Part shown: piece after piece, positions 16,097-25,012 of the stretch
How the letters are laid out: every line of letters starts with the position of its first letter
Numbering within the stretch: position 1 is the first letter of the stretch
NCBI RefSeq assembly: GCF_004348685.1
Contig: NZ_SMKO01000041.1
Location: 1-55,582, forward strand
DNA from: Nonomuraea deserti
Lineage (GTDB): Bacteria > Actinomycetota > Actinomycetes > Streptosporangiales > Streptosporangiaceae
Direction of reading: 5' to 3'
DNA: 55,582 nt
Position numbers and translations under genes: made by a program
Notes under the pieces: generated by a model
What the model was told of the DNA's origin: nothing
Database searches by the model: none
What the model saw: the letters and a program-made list of their open reading frames with translations, nothing else

Positions 16097-17184
16097 TAGC
16101 CGAAGATCTGCCGCCACCGCTTCGCGTCCTCCTCGACGTGCTCCAGCGCGGTCTCGGCGTCGATCCGGTAGAGCCAGCCGGAGTCGGCGGCGGGGAAGGT
16201 CGTGTCGCCGACCTTCGGGGTGCCGACATCAGCGCGCACCGGATAGTCGCCCTGCTGCACGGCGATCTTCTGGGCGTCCTTGGACAGCAGCCAGGAGGCG
16301 AAGACCTTGGCGGCGTTCGGTGACGGCGCCTGCGCGCCCACGCCCACGTAGAACGGGTAGCCGGCCGCGCCCTCCTCCGGGACGGCGATCGTGAGCGGCG
16401 CCCCGTCGGCGATGGCCCCGACCCCCGTCGCCACCGGCATCGTCGCCACGGACACCTCGCCGCGCGTCAGCGCGTCGGTCTGCCCCGCGGACGAGTCGAA
16501 GATCCGCGGCTTGTTGGCGGCGTACTTCTTCAGGTAGCCGTCGCCGATCTTGTCGAACTGGAACCGGGTGAGCGCGGCGGTGCTGCCGCCGGCTCCGACC
16601 TGGACGATCCCGAGCTTGCCCCGCCACTTCGGGTCCAGCAGGTCCGCCCAGTTCTTCGGCTCCTGGCCCTTGGGGACGACGGCGTTGTTGAACGCGAACG
16701 AGTAGACCCGGTCGAAGGAGGAGAAGTAGAGCCCGTCGTCCTTGATCGCGTCGCCCGCCGCGGTCTTCACCCCGTCCTGCAGCGGGGTCTTCTGGAACGT
16801 TCCCGCCTTGGCGAGGGCGACGATGATGTCCTCCCCCGAGATGCGGATCACGTCGGCGCCGAGCTTCTTGGCGCCGACCTCCGAGAGCACGCGCTCGGAG
16901 AGCTTGTTCGGGGCCAGCCGGATGGTCTCGACCTCGATCCCGGTCGCCTCCGTGAAGGCGTCGGTGACGGCTTTCTCCGAGTGCTCGCTGCCGCCGGTGT
17001 AGAAGACCAGGGAGCCTTCTTCCTTGGCGGCCGAGAACAGCTGCTCGTCGGCGATCAGCTCGCCGCCGACCTCCAGCTTCGCGGCCTCGCTGGCGCCGCC
17101 GCCGGACCCGCCGCATCCGGCCAGCGCCAGGACCGCGGCGACGGCTGTCGCGAGAGCTTGACGACCCGTACGGCCAGCTTTCAT
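16087..17184 (-). CDS. ABC importer substrate-binding lipoprotein (FbpA/Fe3+-like fold)
   Basis: This 365-residue exported lipoprotein has a signal peptide ending in LALAGC (lipobox Cys about residue 24) and a periplasmic-binding-protein fold of the type II 'iron/phosphonate' group: LVFYTGGSEHSEKAVTDAFTEATGI, GADVIRISGEDII, NWADLLDPKWRGKLGI and ASWLLSKDAQKIA. Members bind ferric ion, phosphonates, thiamine or small organic acids. With the permease 23 bases upstream and the ATPase beyond it, it completes an importer. Coupling to galB and galC suggests an aromatic-derived or polycarboxylic acid substrate; that is inference. Two hairpins follow its stop. Confidence 0.87.
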   Translation of the reverse strand: MKAGRTGRQALATAVAAVLALAGCGGSGGGASEAAKLEVGGELIADEQLFSAAKEEGSLVFYTGGSEHSEKAVTDAFTEATGIEVETIRLAPNKLSERVLSEVGAKKLGADVIRISGEDIIVALAKAGTFQKTPLQDGVKTAAGDAIKDDGLYFSSFDRVYSFAFNNAVVPKGQEPKNWADLLDPKWRGKLGIVQVGAGGSTAALTRFQFDKIGDGYLKKYAANKPRIFDSSAGQTDALTRGEVSVATMPVATGVGAIADGAPLTIAVPEEGAAGYPFYVGVGAQAPSPNAAKVFASWLLSKDAQKIAVQQGDYPVRADVGTPKVGDTTFPAADSGWLYRIDAETALEHVEEDAKRWRQIFGYTG

Positions 17185-17207
17185 GACGTCTCCCTACGAT
17201 GTTTGAG

Positions 17208-18962
17208 CTATCTCTGCTCGCTGGCGCCGAAGCGCCTGGACAAGATGGAGAGGGCGAGGATCACCAGGCAGTAGAGCAGGCTCGTGGCGGCCGCCCGCTG
17301 CAGGATCCCGTTGTCGAAGTCGTCGAAGATCACGATCGACAACAACCGCGTGTCCGAGGTGAAGAGGAACAGCGGCACCGTCAGCTCGCGCATCGACAAC
17401 ATCAGCAGCAGCAGGAAGGTCGAGGTGAGACCGACCCGCAGCAGCGGCGCCGTGATCGAGGCGATCGCCCGGGTGCGGGAGGCACCGTGCATCACGGCCG
17501 AGTCCTCCAGGTCGCGGTCGACCTGGCCGATCGACGAGGCGACCCCGCGGAACCCCTGCGGCATCTGCGCCGCGACGAACGCGATCACCATGACGGCGAG
17601 CGTCCCGTACACCGGGATCGGCATGATCAGCCAGGTCCACAGCAGGCCCAGGCCGAGCACGATCGCCGGGATCGCCAGCGGCAGCATGGACACGTACTCC
17701 AGCGGCTGGCGGCCCGGCAGCTTGGTGCGCTGCACGACGTACGCCACCGCGAACGCCAGCAGGGTGCCGAGCAGCGCCGCCGCGACCGACACCACGACGC
17801 TGTTGACCGTGGCCCGCTGGGCGATGCTGGAGTCCAGCACGTCCGCGAAGGCCTCGACGGTGAACGCGTCCGGCTTGCCGAACGACCCGAGCACCGTGCC
17901 GATGTACGGCGAGTCGTGCAGGGCGACGAACGCCAGCGCGAGCACCGGGAGCACGGTGGACAGGACGAAATAGCCGAGACCGGCCAGCAGCGCGGGCAGC
18001 CGCCAGCCGCCGAGGTCGATCTGGCGCGGCTTCATGCCCTTGCCGGAGACGGTGGTGAAGGTGCGCCTGGCCAGCATCCGCCGTTGCAGCGCGGTGACCA
18101 CCAGCACGACCGCCACCAGGGCGATCGCCACCGCGGCCGCCTCGTTGCCGCGCGACGGCGTCGAGTTCATCAGCCGGTAGATGTACGTGGGCAGCGTCTC
18201 CACGCCGGCGGCCCCGCCGATGATCTGCGACACAGGGAAGTTCTCGATGGTGAGCACGAAGATCAGCACGGCCGCGCCGAGGAACGCCGGGGTGACCAGC
18301 GGCAGGGTGACCCGGCGCAGCACCTGGCCGAACGGCGCGCCGTGCACGTTGGCGGCCTCCTCCAGGTCGGGGTTCATCAGGCTCAGCGCCCCGTGGATGA
18401 GCAGGAACGCGTACGGCGCGTAGTAGAGCGCGAGCACCACGATCAGGCCGGCGATGTTGTTGACGTCGACGAACGGGGGCAGCCCCAGATCGCGCAGCGT
18501 GATGTTGGCCAGCCCGGCGTTCTCGCTGCCCAGCACCGACCACGCCAGCGCGCCCACGTAGGACGGCAGCAACATCGGCAGCAGGCCCACCAGGTAGAGG
18601 AACCCGCGCCAGTACACGTTGGTGCGAGCGGTGACGAAGGCCAGGAAACCGCCGATGAGCAGGGCCAGCGCGGAGGCGCCGATGCCCACGGCGAGCGAGT
18701 TGAGCGCGGCCTTGAGCGAGCCGGCGCTCGTCACGTCGACGAAGTTGTCGAGGGTCAGCCCGCTCAGGTCGAAGTTGCCGGGCCGTGGAGTGTCCGACGC
18801 GAACGCCGACAACACGACCAGGGCCACGGGCGCGAGGATCAGCAGGGCGAGCACCGCGAACAACACGGCCGGCAGCGTGATCTCCCGCAGCAGGCGGCGG
18901 GCGCGTCCCCGCAGCCCTGCCGGCCGGTTCCGTACGGGCTTCCCCACGGTCTGTGACGTCAT
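17208..18962 (-). CDS. ABC importer permease, fused FbpB-type
   Basis: This 584-residue membrane protein has about twelve helices and two permease units with the EAA-type loops (LEEAANVHGAPFGQVLRRVTLPLV in the first half and LEDSAVMHGASRTRAIASITAPLL in the second). Such double permeases serve ferric/phosphonate-type importers. The ATG at 18962 overlaps the stop of the ATPase gene (ATGA). A longer open frame upstream overlaps the ATPase in another frame and is not part of the protein. The partner lipoprotein follows after 23 bases. Confidence 0.9.
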   Translation of the reverse strand: MTSQTVGKPVRNRPAGLRGRARRLLREITLPAVLFAVLALLILAPVALVVLSAFASDTPRPGNFDLSGLTLDNFVDVTSAGSLKAALNSLAVGIGASALALLIGGFLAFVTARTNVYWRGFLYLVGLLPMLLPSYVGALAWSVLGSENAGLANITLRDLGLPPFVDVNNIAGLIVVLALYYAPYAFLLIHGALSLMNPDLEEAANVHGAPFGQVLRRVTLPLVTPAFLGAAVLIFVLTIENFPVSQIIGGAAGVETLPTYIYRLMNSTPSRGNEAAAVAIALVAVVLVVTALQRRMLARRTFTTVSGKGMKPRQIDLGGWRLPALLAGLGYFVLSTVLPVLALAFVALHDSPYIGTVLGSFGKPDAFTVEAFADVLDSSIAQRATVNSVVVSVAAALLGTLLAFAVAYVVQRTKLPGRQPLEYVSMLPLAIPAIVLGLGLLWTWLIMPIPVYGTLAVMVIAFVAAQMPQGFRGVASSIGQVDRDLEDSAVMHGASRTRAIASITAPLLRVGLTSTFLLLLMLSMRELTVPLFLFTSDTRLLSIVIFDDFDNGILQRAAATSLLYCLVILALSILSRRFGASEQR

Positions 18963-20041
18963 CACGCGGCCACTTCCGCGGGCAGCACCCGCATCGCGCG
19001 GGCCGGCAGCGACACGGTGACCGCGTCGTTCATGCCGAACAGCGGCCCGGCGGACTTCATCTGGACGGCGTCCAGCTCCAGCCCGTCGCCGACCCGGACG
19101 CGGTAGGCGACGGTGGAGCCCTGGAACGCGAAGCTGACGATCGTCCCCGGCAGCGCGTTGACGTCCCCGGCCCCGCCCGCGGCGAGCAGGACGTCCTCGG
19201 CCCGGACGCAGAGCCGCAGGGTCTCGGCCGCCTCGTACGGCTCGACCTTCAGCTTCTGCCCGGTGGCCGTCAGCTGGACGCACGTGGCGTCCTCCGGGGT
19301 GACGGGGATGACGTTGTCGACCCCGAGGAACTCGGCGATGGAGGCGCTCTTCGGGTTGGCGTAGATCTCGTGCGGCTCGCCGATCTGCACGATCCGCCCC
19401 GACTGCATGAGGGCGATCCGGTCAGCCAGGGCCAGCGCCTCGTCCTGGTCGTGCGTGACGTACAGCGAGGTCAGTCTGAGCCGCAGCTGCAGCTCGCGCA
19501 GCTCCATCCGGAGCCGGTGGCGCAGCCGGGCGTCGAGGTTGGACAGCGGCTCGTCGAGCAGCAGCACCGACGGCTGCATGGCGAGGCTGCGGGCCAGGGC
19601 GACCCGCTGCATCTGGCCGCCGGACAGCAGGCTGGCCCCCCGCTCGGCGAGGTGGTCGAGGCCGACGAGTTCGAGCGTCTCGTGGACGGCCTCGCCGATC
19701 TCCGCCTTCTTCCTGCCCTTCATCTTGAGGGGGAAGGCCACGTTCTCGAAGACGGTCATGTGCGGCCAGATGGCGTACGACTGGAACACCATGCCGACGT
19801 TGCGCTTGTTGGGCGCGCGGTTGATGCCCCTGCCGCTGTCGAAGACCGTCTGGTCGCCGATGGTGATGACGGCCGACGCCGGCGTCTCCAGGCCCGCGAT
19901 GCAGCGCATGGTGCTGGTCTTCCCGCAGCCCGACTGGCCGAGGAGGACCAGGGACTCCCCCTCGTTCACCGTCAGGTCGAGGTCGGACACGGCGACCGCG
20001 TCGCCGTACTTCAGGGTGAGCCCGTGGACGTCGACCTTCAT
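18962..20041 (-). CDS. ABC importer ATPase with TOBE domain
   Basis: This 359-residue cytoplasmic ATPase energises the permease encoded next. Walker A is GQSGCGKTST (about 35-44), the Q-loop is MVFQSYAIWPHM, the signature is LLSGGQMQRVAL, Walker B is VLLLDEPLSNLD and the H-loop is YVTHDQDEA. A C-terminal TOBE-like region (about 245-355) is typical of the FbpC/PotA/UgpC group. The start overlaps the galC stop and the end overlaps the permease start, both by four bases, placing uptake and catabolism in one translationally coupled chain. Confidence 0.93.
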   Translation of the reverse strand: MKVDVHGLTLKYGDAVAVSDLDLTVNEGESLVLLGQSGCGKTSTMRCIAGLETPASAVITIGDQTVFDSGRGINRAPNKRNVGMVFQSYAIWPHMTVFENVAFPLKMKGRKKAEIGEAVHETLELVGLDHLAERGASLLSGGQMQRVALARSLAMQPSVLLLDEPLSNLDARLRHRLRMELRELQLRLRLTSLYVTHDQDEALALADRIALMQSGRIVQIGEPHEIYANPKSASIAEFLGVDNVIPVTPEDATCVQLTATGQKLKVEPYEAAETLRLCVRAEDVLLAAGGAGDVNALPGTIVSFAFQGSTVAYRVRVGDGLELDAVQMKSAGPLFGMNDAVTVSLPARAMRVLPAEVAA

Positions 20042-20676
20042 GGCGAGTCCCTCTCGTCGGCCGCGCGGAAGCCGTGCAGGTCATAGGAGAGGCCGCCCGC
20101 GAGGTACTGCTCGCGCGCCCTGGCCTCCTTCGCCTCGCGGGCTCGGCCGGCCGCCACCACGTCGTCGATCCGCTCGGCGGCGACGACGGCCACGCCGTCC
20201 CCGTCCATGAGCACGGCGTCTCCGGGGCGGATCAGCGTGCCGCCGACGACGGCGGGCCGGTCGATCGCGCCGCGGTGCGCCTTGGCCGCGCCGCGCACCC
20301 GGATCCACCGGGCCCAGATCGGCAGGCCGAGCTCGCGCAGCGTGTCCGCGTCGCGCACCGAGGCGTTGATCAGCAGGCCCGCCGCGCCCTGGGCCTTGAA
20401 CTGGGTGGCGAGCAGGTCGCCGACCACCGCCACGGGCACCGGGTTGTCCAGCGTCAGCACGACGACGTCGCCGGGACGGGTGCGGGCGGCGGCCTCGTGC
20501 ACGGCGCGGTTGTCGGCCGGGCCGCACACCGCGATCCGCGCGGGGCCCGCGACGGCGGTGCCGGGGATCAGCTGGATGAAGTCCTCGTCGACCAGGCCCT
20601 GGCGGCCGGAAGCCTCGTACACGGTCGCCACGCCGAGGCGGGCAAGCTCGTCGAAGGCGCTTCTTCGCCCGCTCAC
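20038..20676 (-). CDS. galC: RraA-family 4-carboxy-4-hydroxy-2-oxoadipate aldolase
   Basis: This 212-residue protein is of the RraA-like aldolase family. In the gallate and protocatechuate 4,5-cleavage pathways it splits 4-carboxy-4-hydroxy-2-oxoadipate to pyruvate and oxaloacetate with a divalent metal. The family's metal and substrate residues are visible: VVGDLLA (Gly-Asp, about 85-88) and INASVRDADTL (Arg108-Asp109). GTG 20676 overlaps the galB stop (GTGA). A much longer frame extends upstream but is antisense-free shadow over galB. Pairing with galB makes the aldolase role more likely than an RNase E regulator (RraA). Confidence 0.85.
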   Translation of the reverse strand: MSGRRSAFDELARLGVATVYEASGRQGLVDEDFIQLIPGTAVAGPARIAVCGPADNRAVHEAAARTRPGDVVVLTLDNPVPVAVVGDLLATQFKAQGAAGLLINASVRDADTLRELGLPIWARWIRVRGAAKAHRGAIDRPAVVGGTLIRPGDAVLMDGDGVAVVAAERIDDVVAAGRAREAKEARAREQYLAGGLSYDLHGFRAADERDSP

Positions 20677-21389
20677 AGCGCCCCCACCACGTTCGGGACG
20701 ATCCGCTGGAACGCCTCGGCGTGCCGGATCGCCTTGTCGCCGGTGACCTTGCGGGCGTGGTTGGCCCGGTGCCCGGCGCGCTCGGTGTAGTACTGCTTCA
20801 GGTACGCCTGCGCGCTCATCGCGTCCATGGCCTTGACCTTCGCCTCGAACACCTCGGTGATGTCCACGAACACCGTGGGGACGAACCCGCACAGGTCCGG
20901 CTGGTGGGGCTCGAACACCAGGAACTCCGACGGCGGCGCGGTGCGGAACCCGGCCTCGACGACCGCGCCGGAGGTGAGCAGCCGGGCCTGCGAGACCACC
21001 TGGTAGGCCACGGGGTGGTCGGGGTTGAACGGGTCCTTCTCCGGGTGGGTGAGGACGACGTGGGGGGCGTAGTCGCGCATCAGCTCGGCGAGCCTGTCGA
21101 TGGCCTGGCCGCCCGCGCGCAGCGGGTAGTCGCCCAGGTCGAAGCACTCGTAGCTCGCGCCCACCGCCTGCGCCGCCTCGGTGGCCTCGGCGTGCCGTAC
21201 GCGCTTGACGTTCTCGACGGTCTGGCCGGGCTCCTTCCACAACTCGCCGGACTCGCCGCGCTCCCCGTACGAGAGCGTCACCACCCGGGCTTCGCCGCCG
21301 GCCAGGGTGTGCTTGGCGATGGCGCCCGCGGCGCGCCAGACGAAGTCCGCGCTGTGCGCTCCGACGACCAGCATTCTTCGTACGGCCAT
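20673..21389 (-). CDS. galB: 4-oxalomesaconate hydratase, PIG-L/LmbE fold
   Basis: This 238-residue protein is of the LmbE/PIG-L fold but has the GalB-type metal motif AHSADFVWRA (11-20) in place of the AHPDDE of deacetylases. It also has LSYGERGES, HPEKDPFNPDHP (His125), VFEPHQPDLCG and the KQYYTERAGHRANHARK tail region. These match my memory of Pseudomonas putida GalB closely. GalB hydrates 4-oxalomesaconate to 4-carboxy-4-hydroxy-2-oxoadipate, the substrate of the aldolase encoded immediately downstream. The gene lies 39 bases after the DUF1932 gene, and its stop overlaps the galC start. Confidence 0.87.
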   Translation of the reverse strand: MAVRRMLVVGAHSADFVWRAAGAIAKHTLAGGEARVVTLSYGERGESGELWKEPGQTVENVKRVRHAEATEAAQAVGASYECFDLGDYPLRAGGQAIDRLAELMRDYAPHVVLTHPEKDPFNPDHPVAYQVVSQARLLTSGAVVEAGFRTAPPSEFLVFEPHQPDLCGFVPTVFVDITEVFEAKVKAMDAMSAQAYLKQYYTERAGHRANHARKVTGDKAIRHAEAFQRIVPNVVGAL

Positions 21390-21428
21390 GTCTTGGGTTG
21401 CCCTTTCGTCGTGGTGGAGGGGGACCGG

Positions 21429-22190
21429 TCAGTCCAGCAGCGAGGCGAGCCAGGTGCGGGAGGCTTCCATGACCCAGGAGGGCCGGCCGAGCTCCGCGAG
21501 ATAGCCGGCGGCGTCCTCGACCTCGTGCACCCGCCGGGCGGCGTGCACCTTGCTGCCCTCGATCAGCCGGTCGATCAGCTGGTCGACGTCGCCGGAGAGC
21601 TCGGCCACGATCTGCGCCCGCAGCCATTCCTGCTCGCCCGCGGCGACGGCGGCCGTCTCGCACTCGAGCATCAGCGCGGCCATGCCCTTCATGAAGACGC
21701 TGCGCAGCAGCTTCCTGGCGGCGGCCGCGCCCGCTCCGCCGGGAATGCTCTCCACGGGCACGGCGGCGGGCCGCACGAGGTCGGCGAACGTGTCGGCGCC
21801 GGTGCCGCTGGCCATCAGCGGGGTGCGCGCGCCCTGCCGGGGCACGGGCGCCAGCACCGCGACGTCGGCGAACCGGACGTCCTGGGCCGCGGCCAGCTCC
21901 GCCAGCGTGCGCTTCAGAGCGGGAGAACCGGTGTTGAGGTCGGCGTAGATAGCATGTTTCGGACAACCAGGAAGAGCCTGCCGGGCGACCGATTCCGCGG
22001 CCCGGGCGCCCACGAGGCTGATGACGAGGTCGGCGCCGGCCACGGCCTCCGCCACGGAGGACACCTGCTCCACGTCGTCGCCGGCCTGCGCGTACGGGTC
22101 GAAGCCTCGCACGCCGAGGCCGGCGGCACGCAGGTCACGTGCGTAGATCCGCCCGGCCTCGCCCAGTCCCAACATCGCGATCTTTGTCAC
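21429..22190 (-). CDS. NAD(P)-dependent oxidoreductase, 6-phosphogluconate dehydrogenase-like (DUF1932)
   Basis: This 253-residue protein is of the beta-hydroxyacid dehydrogenase superfamily. The Rossmann motif is MLGLGEAGRIYARDL near the N-terminus, followed by VISLVGARAA, DLNTGSP and GGAGAAAARKLLRSVFMKGM with the conserved Lys. The C-terminal helical region resembles DUF1932. The GTG at 22190 with GGGAG five bases upstream was chosen; a longer frame to 22310 would cross the promoter and operator. It heads the galBC operon. Likely roles are oxidation or reduction of a hydroxy-acid intermediate, for example a stand-in for the semialdehyde dehydrogenase of the 4,5-cleavage route, but its substrate is not known. 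Confidence 0.8.
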   Translation of the reverse strand: MTKIAMLGLGEAGRIYARDLRAAGLGVRGFDPYAQAGDDVEQVSSVAEAVAGADLVISLVGARAAESVARQALPGCPKHAIYADLNTGSPALKRTLAELAAAQDVRFADVAVLAPVPRQGARTPLMASGTGADTFADLVRPAAVPVESIPGGAGAAAARKLLRSVFMKGMAALMLECETAAVAAGEQEWLRAQIVAELSGDVDQLIDRLIEGSKVHAARRVHEVEDAAGYLAELGRPSWVMEASRTWLASLLD

Positions 22191-22230
22191 GCCGGCTCCC
22201 GACCATCCTGTCGATGAAACAGTAGCCAGA

Positions 22231-22259
22231 ATTGTTGACAATCTGATTGCCAATGTCAA
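22231..22259 (-). promoter_or_regulatory. promoter plus operator for the DUF1932-galB-galC operon
   Basis: Read on the minus strand, TTGACA (22254-22259) is followed by 17 bases and then AACAAT (22231-22236). The -10 lies in the palindrome ATTGTTGACAAT (22231-22242, 5-base arms). A second ATTG-C-CAAT (22246-22254) abuts the -35. A bound GntR-type repressor would cover both promoter boxes. The start codon is about 41 bases downstream. Confidence 0.65.
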
Positions 22260-22363
22260 CCCTATTTCGGTCGAATGACCGGCAGATTTCCGGACCACCG
22301 TCGCGGGCATGCCGCCGAGCCGGGGCCCGGCTCACGGGCCCCGGCATCGCGGGACGGCGGCCG

Positions 22364-23374
22364 TCAGGACCCGGCGATCCTGAGGTCCTCCGGGACGATC
22401 TCCTCGTACGACGGGAAGTGGTCGATCAGGCCGGTCTCGCGGTGGAACGCGACGGCGGTGTCGTAGGAGGCCCGGGCGAAACCGATCACCTCCGGGATCT
22501 CCTCCTTGACGATCGCGGAGAGCGCCGCGAGCGCCTCGGGATCGGTGCCCTTGAGATACTCGGCCAGCAGCGGCTCGACCTGCGCGGGCTGCTCATGGAT
22601 CAGGCGCTGCGCCCGGCCGACGGCCCGCTGGAAGGCCGCGACCTCCTTTCCCTTCTCCTCCAAGGCCGCCTGCGTCGTGAACACGACACCATGGGCCACG
22701 TCCGACAGCTGCGGCACGTCACCGCGGGCCGGCGAGATGTAGTTCCTGCCGATCCCCGCCGCCTCCGCCTGCTGGGCGATGGGCTGGAAGAAGGCCAGCG
22801 CGTCCACCCGGCCCGCCTTCAGCGCGCCGAGGGCGGCCGAGGTGACGCCGCCCAGGTTGACGAGCTCCGCGTCGGTGTCCGTGCGCAGGCCGACGCGGGC
22901 GAACAGGTACGTGACCAGCGCCTCGGTGCCGCTGCCAGGCCCGGTGATGCCGATCTTCTTGCCGCGCAGGGCGCGGATCCGGTCGTCCAGCGGCTCCGAC
23001 CCCGCCGGCCAGCCGGGCTTCTCGCTCACCACGATGTCGACGTAGTACTTGTCGACCAGGTTGGCCGCCAGGCGGGTGCTCTTGTCGACGCCCGACAGGT
23101 TGAGCGCGTCGGTCATCACCCCGGCGCCCAGATCGATGCTGCCCGACTTGAGGGCGGCGGCGACCTTCGCCCCCGTGCCAAGCCGCGGGCGCTCGCCGAG
23201 GGTGACGCCCTCCTCCTGGAAATAGCCGTTCTTCTCCGCGACGAACAGCGGGAAGAACGCGACCGAGTTGCTGATCTGGCCGACGTTCAGCACGTTCGCC
23301 GGGGCGGTGGAGCCGCGCTCGGCGCAGCCGGTAACCGCCACCACCAGGGCGACCAGCGCCGCCACCGCCGTCAC
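22364..23374 (-). CDS. ABC importer substrate-binding lipoprotein (NitT/TauT type)
   Basis: This 336-residue exported lipoprotein has a short signal peptide ending in VTGC (Cys17). It also has the SsuA/ThiY-like fold signs: FFPLFVAEKNGYFQEEGV, GSIDLGAGVM, LRGKKIGITGPGSGTEALV and VDALAFFQPIAQQAEAAG. The GTG at 23374 is the only plausible start before the frame runs into the permease region, so a slightly longer signal peptide cannot be ruled out. It is the last gene of the DUF6282-ATPase-permease-binding protein chain. NitT/TauT binding proteins take sulfonates, nitrate, pyrimidine precursors and aromatic acids such as phthalate; here an aromatic or polycarboxylic acid is inferred from the neighbours. 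Confidence 0.85.
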   Translation of the reverse strand: MTAVAALVALVVAVTGCAERGSTAPANVLNVGQISNSVAFFPLFVAEKNGYFQEEGVTLGERPRLGTGAKVAAALKSGSIDLGAGVMTDALNLSGVDKSTRLAANLVDKYYVDIVVSEKPGWPAGSEPLDDRIRALRGKKIGITGPGSGTEALVTYLFARVGLRTDTDAELVNLGGVTSAALGALKAGRVDALAFFQPIAQQAEAAGIGRNYISPARGDVPQLSDVAHGVVFTTQAALEEKGKEVAAFQRAVGRAQRLIHEQPAQVEPLLAEYLKGTDPEALAALSAIVKEEIPEVIGFARASYDTAVAFHRETGLIDHFPSYEEIVPEDLRIAGS

Positions 23375-23405
23375 CGACCGGCGCGGTGTCCTGTCGTCCG
23401 AGTGG

Positions 23406-24248
23406 TCATGTGCGGGCCTCCAACGGCTTCCATCTGCCGACCCACCGGTCGAACAGCCCCACGACGAGGTTGAGCAGCGCGGCGATCACGCTCAGCACCA
23501 CGAGGGTGGCGAACACCCCGGCCGTGTCGAAGTTCGCCGCCGCGTCATTGATCAGGTAGCCCAGCCCCCGGTTGGAGGCCACCAGTTCCCCGATCACGGC
23601 GCCGATCAGCGCGTACGGCACCGCGACCTTCAGCCCGGTGAGCATGCCGGTCATCGACGACGGCAGGATCACCTTCATCGCGATGTCGCGCTTGGTGCCG
23701 CCCATCAGGCGCACGGCGTCGATCAGCCCGCGATCGACCTCGCGGACGCCCGCCGCCGTGTTCAGGAACACCAGGAAGAACACCGTGGCCGCGGCCAGCA
23801 GCACCTTCATGTTCGTGCCGATGCCGAACCAGACGATGAACAGCGGGGCGAGCGCGACCTTCGGGATCGAGTACAGCGCCATGATGAAGGGGTCGAGCAC
23901 GCGGTACACCCGGGGCGCGGAGGCGAGCAGGAACCCCGCGAGCGCGCCCGCGGCCGAGCCCAGCACGAAGCCGAGCACGATCTCCTCCAAGGTCACCCAG
24001 GTGTTCGCCCACAGGACGCCGTCCCGGTGCCATTCGAGCAGCCGGGCCCAGATCGCGCTCGGCCTGCTGGTGAAGGTGATGTCGAACCACCGCTCGGCGG
24101 ACCACTCCCAGACCGACAGCAGCACCGCGACCAGCGCCAGGCGGGTGAGCGCCACGGTGACCGTGCCGCCGCGCCGGTCCCACCAGGTGCGCTCGATCGG
24201 CACGGTCTCGGCCGCCGGCGCCGCGGTGTCCGGGGGTGCGCTGCTCAT
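23406..24248 (-). CDS. ABC importer permease (NitT/TauT type)
   Basis: This 280-residue membrane protein has six helices and the BPD_transp_1 loop with GGTKRDIAMKVILPSSMTGM, preceded by IPKVALAPLFIVWFG, a hallmark of SsuC/TauC permeases. The ATG at 24248 overlaps the stop of the ATPase gene (ATGA). The cytoplasmic N-terminus is about 35 residues long with a WWDRRGG basic patch. It pairs with the ATPase upstream and the lipoprotein downstream. Confidence 0.9.
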   Translation of the reverse strand: MSSAPPDTAAPAAETVPIERTWWDRRGGTVTVALTRLALVAVLLSVWEWSAERWFDITFTSRPSAIWARLLEWHRDGVLWANTWVTLEEIVLGFVLGSAAGALAGFLLASAPRVYRVLDPFIMALYSIPKVALAPLFIVWFGIGTNMKVLLAAATVFFLVFLNTAAGVREVDRGLIDAVRLMGGTKRDIAMKVILPSSMTGMLTGLKVAVPYALIGAVIGELVASNRGLGYLINDAAANFDTAGVFATLVVLSVIAALLNLVVGLFDRWVGRWKPLEART

Positions 24249-25012
24249 GACCGGGCCCCCTCTGCCAGTGCGGCCGTCATCTCCTTGTGCAGGGCGACGA
24301 ACCCGGGATCGACGCGCATCTCGTCGGCGGCGCGCGGCCGGGGAATGTCGGTCTTCCGGTCGAGCACCACGCGGCCGAGCCGTCCGAGCACCACGACCCG
24401 GTCGCCCAGCAGCAGGGCCTCCTCGATGTCGTGCGTCACGAAGACCACCGTCTGCCCGCTGCCCTCCCACAACCGCAGCAGCTCCGCCTGCAGGTCGGTG
24501 CGCAGTTGCGCGTCGAGCGCGCCGAACGGCTCGTCGAGCAGCAGCGTCTCCGGGTCTCCGACCAGCATCCTGGCCAGGCTGACCCGGCGCCGCATGCCGC
24601 CGGACAGCTCGCGCGGGTAATGCCGTTCGAAACCCTGGAGCCCGACCCGTTCGACGAGCTCGGCGGCGCGTTCGCGGCGGCGCGGCGCGGGCACCCCCTT
24701 GATCTCCATGGGCATCTCGATGTTGCGCCGCACGTCCCGCCACGGCATGAGCGTGTCGCTCTGGGTGAGGTAGCCGATCTCGGGACGCGGCCGCAGGATC
24801 GGCTCGCCCCGGTAGGTGACCGTCCCCGAGGAGGGCGGGATGAGACCGGCGAGGAGGTTGAGCATCGTCGACTTGCCGCACCCGCTGCGTCCCAGGACGG
24901 TGACGAAGCCCGCCTCCTCGATCCCGAGCGTTAAGTCGCGCAGCGCCACGATGCCCACGTCGTCCTTGACGAACTGCTTGGACAGCGACTCCAGCCGCAG
25001 GATCGCGCTCAT
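24245..25012 (-). CDS. ABC importer ATPase (NitT/TauT type)
   Basis: This 255-residue ATPase has Walker A GRSGCGKST (about 40-48), Q-loop YLTQSDTLMPW, signature ELSGGMRRRVSLAR, Walker B LLLDEPFGALD and H-loop VTHDIEEA, as in SsuB/TauB. It lacks a TOBE extension, which separates it from the ATPase at 18962-20041. Both ends overlap neighbours by four bases: the DUF6282 gene upstream and the permease downstream. Confidence 0.92.
   Translation of the reverse strand: MSAILRLESLSKQFVKDDVGIVALRDLTLGIEEAGFVTVLGRSGCGKSTMLNLLAGLIPPSSGTVTYRGEPILRPRPEIGYLTQSDTLMPWRDVRRNIEMPMEIKGVPAPRRRERAAELVERVGLQGFERHYPRELSGGMRRRVSLARMLVGDPETLLLDEPFGALDAQLRTDLQAELLRLWEGSGQTVVFVTHDIEEALLLGDRVVVLGRLGRVVLDRKTDIPRPRAADEMRVDPGFVALHKEMTAALAEGARS

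Noticed and set aside
17199..18956. A 585-codon open frame on the plus strand
   Set aside because: It mirrors the permease gene and is dominated by Gln, His, Arg and Gly; it is a shadow of the minus-strand gene.
20676..21966. A longer upstream start for the galC frame
   Set aside because: The extension runs through galB in another frame and reads as Arg/Gly-rich noise; the GTG overlapping the galB stop gives the normal family length.
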